Positions 1-4,198 of a stretch of 5,768 nt of DNA are shown piece by piece. The DNA is from Pseudomonadota bacterium (GTDB lineage: Bacteria > Pseudomonadota > Alphaproteobacteria > Parvibaculales > Parvibaculaceae). The position numbers were made by a program, and so were the translations under genes. Under the pieces are notes generated by a model, which ran no database searches, was not told where the DNA came from, and saw nothing but the letters and a program-made list of their open reading frames with translations. Every line of letters begins with the position of its first letter. Positions within the stretch are counted from its first letter, which is position 1. The DNA is taken from contig JAJXZC010000399.1 in NCBI GenBank assembly GCA_021780275.1, forward strand, positions 1-5,768, written 5' to 3'.

Positions 1-255
1 GGCCGCAAATGTCTCTACGTCAATCGCGTTTACACGATCGGCATCGAAGGCATGACGAGGGATGAAGGCGAGGCGTTGATCGTCTTCCTCACGAAGCATT
101 CGACGCAGGAGAAGTATGTTTATCGCCACAAGTGGCAGGTCGACATGCTGACCATGTGGGACAATCGCTGTGTCCAGCATTACGCCGATGGCGGCTATGA
201 CGGACACCGGCGGCTGATGTATCGCACGACGACGGCGGGCGACAGGCCGCGATAG
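1..255 (+). CDS. TauD/TfdA-family Fe(II)/2-oxoglutarate dioxygenase, C-terminal part (5' end outside window)
   Basis: Frame 1 is open from the first base to a TAG at 253-255, giving the last 84 residues of a larger protein. TauD-family enzymes are usually about 280-300 aa. They use Fe(II), O2 and 2-oxoglutarate to hydroxylate a substrate such as taurine, an alkylsulfonate or an aryloxyalkanoate. The fragment carries the family's C-terminal signature WDNRCVQHYADGGYDGHRR. Numbered within the fragment, H60 is the distal iron-ligand histidine. R71 and R75 lie 11 and 15 residues after it, the same spacing as E. coli TauD His255, Arg266 (2-oxoglutarate) and Arg270 (substrate sulfonate). The HxD half of the iron site lies upstream, outside the window. 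An internal ATG at 52 is not the real start, because conserved sequence (RKCLYVNRVYT) continues upstream of it. The substrate cannot be told from this part. The gene ends 6 bp before the stop of the convergent gene, with no clear terminator between them. Confidence 0.9.
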   Translation, partial: GRKCLYVNRVYTIGIEGMTRDEGEALIVFLTKHSTQEKYVYRHKWQVDMLTMWDNRCVQHYADGGYDGHRRLMYRTTTAGDRPR

Positions 256-261
256 GTATAT

Positions 262-672
262 CTATTCCTTGCCGATGCTTATGGCATGCATCGCAATGTT
301 GGCTGGGCTGCCTGTATCGATGATGTGCATCGTGAGTTTGCCGGTGGCCTTAATGTGCTGACCGTCCAGGCTTTGGTCGATCTTTCCTTCTTGTGGCAAA
401 AGCTCAATCTGTCTGACATTCGCCATGTCTTCGTTGGGTTCCCCGTCTCCTCCCTTCAGACAAGTGGCGTGATCGAGATTGACGATCAGATAAACGGTCT
501 TTGCGTCGTTGTCTGGATTTTCACCGAAGCCCGGCGGGCCATAGCCGTGCATGACATGTACAACACCAGAAATTGTGCTTGTCGCCGGTTCGTAGAATAG
601 GCACTCGGCTGCGCATGCCGTGCGGCCATTCAGCAGAAGTGCTATTGCGACGGCTACGAAGTGCTTCGGCAT
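262..672 (-). CDS. Small exported DUF4431-like protein
   Basis: A 136-aa protein with a Sec-type signal peptide: K3/H4, a hydrophobic core at about residues 5-14 (FVAVAIALLL), and likely cleavage near TACAA (residues 18-22). The mature part begins ECLFYEPATSTISG and continues with a YLIVNLDHATC strand and then VRQIELLP. The order CL-x-YEP, SG, D-x-x-x-C and VR-x-IEL matches my recollection of the DUF4431 family of small periplasmic proteins. The two mature cysteines, C24 and C71, could form a disulfide after export. Function is unknown. The ATG at 672 is supported by the signal peptide and by a GAGGTAGG ribosome binding site nine bases upstream. That site lies over the stop codon of the preceding transporter gene, so translation is probably coupled. 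Overlapping plus-strand open frames lack family resemblance. The product is certain to be hypothetical in function; the family assignment is moderately secure. Confidence 0.8.
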   Translation of the reverse strand: MPKHFVAVAIALLLNGRTACAAECLFYEPATSTISGVVHVMHGYGPPGFGENPDNDAKTVYLIVNLDHATCLKGGDGEPNEDMANVRQIELLPQEGKIDQSLDGQHIKATGKLTMHIIDTGSPANIAMHAISIGKE

Positions 673-681
673 GGCGTGGCA

Positions 682-689
682 CCTACCTC
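682..689 (-). promoter_or_regulatory. Ribosome binding site of the DUF4431-like gene, overlapping the upstream stop codon
   Basis: Read on the minus strand, GAGGTAGG contains the TAG stop of the transporter gene (685-683) and is followed by nine bases before the ATG at 672. Terminating ribosomes could reinitiate here, which points to a bicistronic transporter/DUF4431 message. It also supports the chosen start of the small gene. Confidence 0.65.
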
Positions 690-1588
690 GTAAAAAGCAG
701 CAGCAAAATCCCGCCGATCACAAGCAATATCCCGGTGAGCTCGAGCCGCTCCGTATTCTCGCGAAACAGGAAATGCGACGAGGCGAAGGTGAAGACGAGT
801 TCGATCTGCCCGAGCGCGCGAACGTAGGCGGCATTCTCGATGGTCATGGCGGTGAACCAGCCCATCGAGGCCAGCGAGCCTGCGATGCCGACGAGTGAGC
901 TGACCTTCCATGCCCGCGCCGTGCCGACGAGTTGGGACGGTTCGCGCCATGCGAGCCACGCCGTCATGGCGACGGTCTGGATCACGAGCACCACGACGAG
1001 CGTGAGGGCGGCGGGCATCAGGAAGTCCGGACGGCCGAGCGAGAGCGAGGCGGCGCGATAGGCGACAGCCGAAATGCCGAAGCCTGCGCCCGAACCGAGG
1101 CCCATCAGCGTCGGACGCTCTGCGAAGGAACGAACGAAATTCGCGAAAGTCAGATGCGACTTCGCCATCGAGATCGCAACGACGCCTGCGAGGCTTACAA
1201 GGATCGCGGCGACGGCGCCGGAGCTTGGATGATCGCCTAGCACAATGATGCCAAAAAGGGCGGCCTGTACTGTCTCTGTCTTTGAATAGGTCGTACCCAC
1301 GGCGAAGTTCCGATAGGCAAAGAGCGCGACAAGCAGCGCGGTCGCCAGTATCTGTGCGAAACCGCCTATGGCGCAGTAGAGAAGGAACGTCCGGTTCGGC
1401 GTCGGGATGTCATACCCGGCGATCGCATGAAGGCCCCAGAAATAAGCGAGCGCGATTGGCAGGCCAAAGGCGAAGCGCACGTAGGTTGCAGCGATGGCAG
1501 AGAGGTCGCCTGTCAGCTGCTTCTGCAGCGTCGAACGCATGTTCTGCAGAAAGGCCGCGGCGATGGTGAGGGGGATCCAGAGAGGCAT
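683..1588 (-). CDS. DMT-superfamily (EamA) membrane transporter
   Basis: A 301-aa, very hydrophobic protein with about ten membrane segments, roughly at residues 3-15, 31-50, 68-91, 104-118, 123-141, 162-182, 188-212, 228-250, 257-275 and 283-300. It is built as two EamA repeats. The end of the first repeat (GTTYSKTETVQAALFGIIVLGD, about 98-119) is echoed in the second (YVRALGQIELVFTFASSHFLFRE, about 255-277), as expected for this internally duplicated family. Members export or import small metabolites such as amino acids, nucleosides or sugars across the inner membrane; the substrate cannot be predicted. The ATG at 1588 is preferred (MPLWIPLTIAAAFLQN is a typical DMT N terminus). A GTG at 1621 would add eleven residues, but they are encoded within a palindromic repeat. 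Neither start has a strong Shine-Dalgarno sequence. The stop overlaps the next gene's ribosome binding site, so the two are probably cotranscribed. Confidence 0.88.
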   Translation of the reverse strand: MPLWIPLTIAAAFLQNMRSTLQKQLTGDLSAIAATYVRFAFGLPIALAYFWGLHAIAGYDIPTPNRTFLLYCAIGGFAQILATALLVALFAYRNFAVGTTYSKTETVQAALFGIIVLGDHPSSGAVAAILVSLAGVVAISMAKSHLTFANFVRSFAERPTLMGLGSGAGFGISAVAYRAASLSLGRPDFLMPAALTLVVVLVIQTVAMTAWLAWREPSQLVGTARAWKVSSLVGIAGSLASMGWFTAMTIENAAYVRALGQIELVFTFASSHFLFRENTERLELTGILLVIGGILLLLFTR

Positions 1589-1617
1589 GATGCTTTGCGC
1601 GCGCTTTATCGGCGCGC

Positions 1618-1684
1618 CCACGTCTTCGCTTGCGATGTCCCATAAAGGAAGACGTGGATGGCCGGGTCAAGCCCGGCCATGACG
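1618..1684. repeat. Alphaproteobacterial palindromic intergenic element (MAGLDPAIHV-type), partly truncated
   Basis: Two nested inverted repeats are visible. ATGGCCGGG (1658-1666) pairs with CCCGGCCAT (1672-1680) around a 5-nt loop TCAAG. CCACGTCTTC (1618-1627) pairs with GAAGACGTGG (1648-1657) around 20 nt. In the full-size element known from Rhizobiales intergenic regions, the GGCCGGG hairpin occurs on both sides of the CACGTCTTCC arms. Here only the side nearer the serine hydrolase has it, and the other copy stops after the 10-bp arm, as if cut or decayed. The minus-strand translation across it reads MAGLDPAIHVFL, a peptide often wrongly annotated from such elements. It could act as a transcript-processing or attenuation hairpin between the two minus-strand genes. 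Identification as a genome-wide repeat rests on memory, not on a second copy in this window. Confidence 0.7.
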
Positions 1685-1716
1685 TATTCGGGTCGGGCGT
1701 GACTGTGCCGCCTCAC

Positions 1717-1735
1717 ATTGATCGCGCCGATCAAT
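1717..1735. repeat. Perfect 8-bp inverted repeat spanning a stop codon
   Basis: ATTGATCG (1717-1724) and CGATCAAT (1728-1735) are separated by CGC. The hairpin covers the TGA stop (1733-1731) of the serine hydrolase gene read on the minus strand. The stem has only three G/C pairs in eight and no T-run follows, so it is not a standard intrinsic terminator. It could stabilise the 3' end of the message or be chance. Confidence 0.4.
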
Positions 1736-2972
1736 CCTCGATTGTCGCGTAAACGAGCTGCTGCATTTGAGGCCGCAGCGGGTAGGTGCTCGACGGCATG
1801 AGCTGCGTCATCAGGATGGCCACGAGTTCTTCTTCCGGGTCGATCCAGAAATAGGTCGAGGCGGCACCGCCCCATGAATAGTTGCCGACAGAGCCAATCG
1901 ACTGTGCTTCCGCGGGGTCGAGGATCACCTGAAAGCCGAGGCCGAAGCCCGCGCCTTCGGCGGCGAGCTCGCCGAAGCTCGACAGGCTCATCTCCTTCAT
2001 CGTGCGCCCGCCGGGCAGATGGTTGAGGCGCATGAAATCGAGCGTCTTGCGCGAGATGATGCGCGTGCCATCGAGTTCGCCGCCATTGAGGCACATCTGG
2101 CAGAAGCGCCAATAGTCCGTCATGGTCGAGACGAGACCGCCGCCACCGGACAGGAAGGGCTTCGCCTTCACATAAGCGCTGGACTCGTCGCTCCGGTCGA
2201 CGAGGCGCGTTTCACCCGTCTGCGCGTTCTTCTCGTAATTGGCCGTGAAGCGGTGGAGCTTTTCCTTCGGCACGGTGAAGCCCGTATCGACCATGCCGAG
2301 CGGCATGAATATTCGCGACTGAAGGAATTCGTCGAGCGGACGACCGGAGAGCACCTCGATCAGATAGCCACAGACATCGGTGGCGACGGAATAGTTCCAG
2401 AACTCGCCGGGCGAGAAGAGAAGCGGAATTTCGGCAAGGCGCTCGATCATCTCCTTCAGCGTCATCTTGTCTTTTGCCAGACTGTCGATGCCCGCATGGC
2501 GGTAGAGCCGGTCCACCGGGTGCTGGTTCATGAAGTCGTAGGTGAGGCCGGACGTATGCGTGAGTAGATCGCGGATCGTCATCGGCCGCGCCGGTTCCTT
2601 CGTCGCCCATGCCGCGTTGGTGCCGCCCGCCCAGACGCGCAGCTTCCTGAATTCGGGGATATAGCGCGAAACCTCGTGGTTGAGCTGAAAGTGCCCCTCC
2701 TCGAAGAGCATCATCAACGCGACGCTCGTTATCGGCTTCGACATGGAGTAGATGCGGAAGATCGAGTCACGCTCCATGGGCGCACCCAGGTCGCGGTCGC
2801 GTTTGCCGATGCTCTCGAAATGGACAATCTGGCCACGCCGTGAAACGAGCGTCGAAAGGCCTGCGAGCTTGCCCTTGTCCACATAGGAGCCGAAATAATC
2901 GGGAATGGCGGCGAGGCGATCCGCATTGAGACCGACATCCTCGGGCCGAGCGAGCTTTGTGGCGATGTTCAT
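1731..2972 (-). CDS. Serine hydrolase of the beta-lactamase/transpeptidase-like family (EstB/family VIII esterase-like)
   Basis: A 413-aa protein of the PF00144 beta-lactamase fold, in the size range of family VIII carboxylesterases such as Burkholderia EstB. The catalytic elements are visible in order: the S-x-x-K motif SMSK at residues 76-79 (S76 as nucleophile, K79 as base), tyrosine Y194 in NYSV, and WGG at 367-369, which replaces the KTG box of true class C beta-lactamases as it does in EstB-type esterases. The phrases FRIYSMSKPITSVALMML, DLLTHTSGLTYDF and PLGMVDTGF are family landmarks. No signal peptide is seen, so the enzyme is probably cytosolic. Likely substrates are short-chain or lipid esters; true beta-lactam hydrolysis is unlikely to be its main role. 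The ATG at 2972 follows a strong GGGGAGGA at 2986-2979 by six bases. A TTG at 2978 directly abuts that site and is rejected. The gene lies 38 bp downstream of another PF00144 hydrolase on the same strand, so an operon is likely. Confidence 0.9.
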   Translation of the reverse strand: MNIATKLARPEDVGLNADRLAAIPDYFGSYVDKGKLAGLSTLVSRRGQIVHFESIGKRDRDLGAPMERDSIFRIYSMSKPITSVALMMLFEEGHFQLNHEVSRYIPEFRKLRVWAGGTNAAWATKEPARPMTIRDLLTHTSGLTYDFMNQHPVDRLYRHAGIDSLAKDKMTLKEMIERLAEIPLLFSPGEFWNYSVATDVCGYLIEVLSGRPLDEFLQSRIFMPLGMVDTGFTVPKEKLHRFTANYEKNAQTGETRLVDRSDESSAYVKAKPFLSGGGGLVSTMTDYWRFCQMCLNGGELDGTRIISRKTLDFMRLNHLPGGRTMKEMSLSSFGELAAEGAGFGLGFQVILDPAEAQSIGSVGNYSWGGAASTYFWIDPEEELVAILMTQLMPSSTYPLRPQMQQLVYATIED

Positions 2973-2978
2973 AATCAA

Positions 2979-2986
2979 TCCTCCCC
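2979..2986 (-). promoter_or_regulatory. Strong ribosome binding site for the EstB-like gene
   Basis: Minus-strand GGGGAGGA sits six bases before the ATG at 2972 and fixes that start. It lies in a purine-rich stretch (AAAAGAAAAACAAAC before it) that forms the short gap after the upstream hydrolase gene. No terminator hairpin is seen in the gap, which favours cotranscription. Confidence 0.75.
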
Positions 2987-3010
2987 GTTTGTTTTTCTTT
3001 TGTGGCAGCG

Positions 3011-4054
3011 TCAGCGGAAGCAGTTCGCGATTTTGCCGAGCCAGCGTCTGACGTTTTCCTTCTCCGTCGTGCCGGGCGCCTTTCCGTTGCGCACGAGAAT
3101 GAGGTCGATATCGGGCACGATGACTGTGAACTGGCCTTCATAGCCATTGGCCGAAAAGGAGCCTGGCCCGCCGAGTCCAAGCCACCAATGCGCGCCATAG
3201 GGGCCGTCGGGCGTCGTCTCCTGCTGCCATGTCGGTGTGCGGGCATAATCGACCCAACCCGGCGGCAGAATGCGCCTTCCGTCCCAGAGCCCGCCGCGCA
3301 TATAGAGCAGGCCGAAACGGGCAAAGTCGCGCGGCGTCGCGAAGCAGAAGGATGAGCCGATGAAGGTGCCCGCCTTGTCAAATTTCGGACGGGGGCTCTT
3401 CATGCCGATCGGATCGAAGAGGCGCGCGCGCATGAATTTTTCGAAATCGGGGCCAAAGGCATCGGCGGCCTGGGCCGCGCAGCGGCTGACGATATTCGTC
3501 GTTCCGCTTGCATAGGAATAGAAAGTGCCGGGCTTGTGCGCGAGAGGGAAGGAGGCGGCGAAATGCGCCACGTCTTCCTTGCCCTTGCCCCAGAGCATCT
3601 CGACCACGTCGGAGGGACGATCGGGCGAATATTCCTCAATGAAGGCAAGACCGCTCGACATGCGCAGCAGAAGATCGAGCGTGATGGCGCGGCGGGGATC
3701 GCCCGGTATCTCGCTCCATTCGCGCACATCGGCAGGCACATGAATGTCGAGTTTGCCCTCGCCGACGAGAATGCCGACCAGCGCCTGCGTGATGCTTTTC
3801 GCCTCCGACCATGAGGGGCAAGTGACATCGGGGCCGTGATTTGGCCCGTAACGTTCGTAGACGAGCCGACCCTTGTGGACTGCGACGAAAGCGAAGGTTT
3901 CGCCATAGTCGCCGTTCTGATGGGCGAAGGGCGCATCAACCAGCGCATCGAAACGAGCGTGGTCGAGGCTCGCGGGAAGGTCGCCGAGCGGCCATTCCTC
4001 GGTAGGCCAGGCTGTGCCGGCAGGCTGTGGGGGAAGCGGCGGCAGGAATGTCAT
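3011..4054 (-). CDS. Serine hydrolase of the beta-lactamase family (NylB/6-aminohexanoate-dimer hydrolase-like)
   Basis: A 347-aa PF00144-type protein, clearly different from its downstream neighbour. The motif S-x-x-K is SEAK at residues 83-86 within CPSWSEAKSITQALVG. The tyrosine motif is Y181-A-S in YSYASGTTNIVSR. The third motif is GYEGQF at about 304-309, where many relatives have GHGGQ. DLLLRMSSGLAF (about 127-138), FARFGLLYMRGGLWDGRRILP (about 244-264) and VPDIDLILVRNG (about 313-324) fit the NylB-like and DUF-annotated serine hydrolase group. These act on amides or esters; the real substrate is unknown. No signal peptide is visible at the chosen start. The ATG at 4054 (MTFLPPLPPQP) matches the usual N terminus of this group, although its Shine-Dalgarno sequence is weak. 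The frame stays open upstream to a TTG at 4177, but those 41 residues would occupy the divergent intergenic region and show no family features. The gene is probably the first of a minus-strand operon. Confidence 0.88.
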   Translation of the reverse strand: MTFLPPLPPQPAGTAWPTEEWPLGDLPASLDHARFDALVDAPFAHQNGDYGETFAFVAVHKGRLVYERYGPNHGPDVTCPSWSEAKSITQALVGILVGEGKLDIHVPADVREWSEIPGDPRRAITLDLLLRMSSGLAFIEEYSPDRPSDVVEMLWGKGKEDVAHFAASFPLAHKPGTFYSYASGTTNIVSRCAAQAADAFGPDFEKFMRARLFDPIGMKSPRPKFDKAGTFIGSSFCFATPRDFARFGLLYMRGGLWDGRRILPPGWVDYARTPTWQQETTPDGPYGAHWWLGLGGPGSFSANGYEGQFTVIVPDIDLILVRNGKAPGTTEKENVRRWLGKIANCFR

Positions 4055-4140
4055 GCGGGGTCCGTCGAATGGCGGTCGGGTTCGCTCAAAACTAACTGCT
4101 TTTTGGACATATGGGAAAGGTCCGCCGGATACGGTAACCG

Positions 4141-4169
4141 TTGTGCTTGGCCGGGAGACCGCTATCCTC
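4141..4169 (+). promoter_or_regulatory. Possible sigma70-type promoter of the GH5 gene
   Basis: TTGTGC (4141-4146) and TATCCT (4164-4169) are spaced by 17 bp and lie 30 bp upstream of the start codon. Each hexamer matches the E. coli consensus at four of six positions. The ACGGTAACCGT inverted repeat touches the -35 box, so a bound protein there could block or assist transcription. This is a weak prediction from pattern alone. Confidence 0.3.
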
Positions 4170-4186
4170 ATTCTCAATAACAGGAT

Positions 4187-4192
4187 GGGGAG
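4187..4192 (+). promoter_or_regulatory. Ribosome binding site of the GH5 gene
   Basis: GGGGAG lies six bases before the ATG at 4199. An in-frame TAA at 4178-4180 rules out any longer N terminus, so this start is well fixed. Confidence 0.8.
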
Positions 4193-4198
4193 AAAAGA

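Larger units (their letters stand above)
4055..4198. promoter_or_regulatory. Divergent intergenic region between the NylB-like and GH5 genes
   Basis: These 144 bp must hold start signals for both directions. It is more AT-rich in the middle (AAAACTAACTGCTTTTTGGACATATG, given here in two parts: 4088-4103 and 4104-4113) than the flanking genes. It contains an odd-centred inverted repeat ACGGT-A-ACCGT at 4131-4141, a candidate operator half way between the two start codons. For the minus direction I see no clear -35/-10 pair. Control of both genes by one regulator is possible but not shown. Confidence 0.5.

Noticed and set aside
252..265. Near-palindrome ATAGGTATATCTAT between the convergent stop codons as a bidirectional terminator
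   Set aside because: The stem is AT-only apart from one pair, with a mismatch and almost no loop, so it would be too weak to terminate transcription.
286..600. A 104-codon plus-strand open frame overlapping the DUF4431-like gene
   Set aside because: The minus strand gives a signal peptide, two cysteines and family motifs. The plus-strand product shows none of these.
1606..2112. Minus-strand open frame containing MAGLDPAIHVFLYGT
   Set aside because: This peptide arises from the palindromic repeat element and is a well-known spurious translation. The rest of the frame is a shadow of the serine hydrolase gene.
2019..2567. A 182-codon plus-strand open frame antisense to the EstB-like gene
   Set aside because: The minus strand holds the catalytic tyrosine motif and conserved family sequence. 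The plus-strand frame has no domain, no signal and no convincing ribosome binding site.
1731..4054. The two hydrolases as true antibiotic-resistance beta-lactamases
   Set aside because: Both lack the KTG box and a signal peptide, and their motifs fit esterase/amidase-type relatives of the fold.
4055..4177. N-terminal extension of the NylB-like hydrolase from a TTG at 4177
   Set aside because: The 41 extra residues have no family features, no good ribosome binding site and would fill the divergent promoter region.
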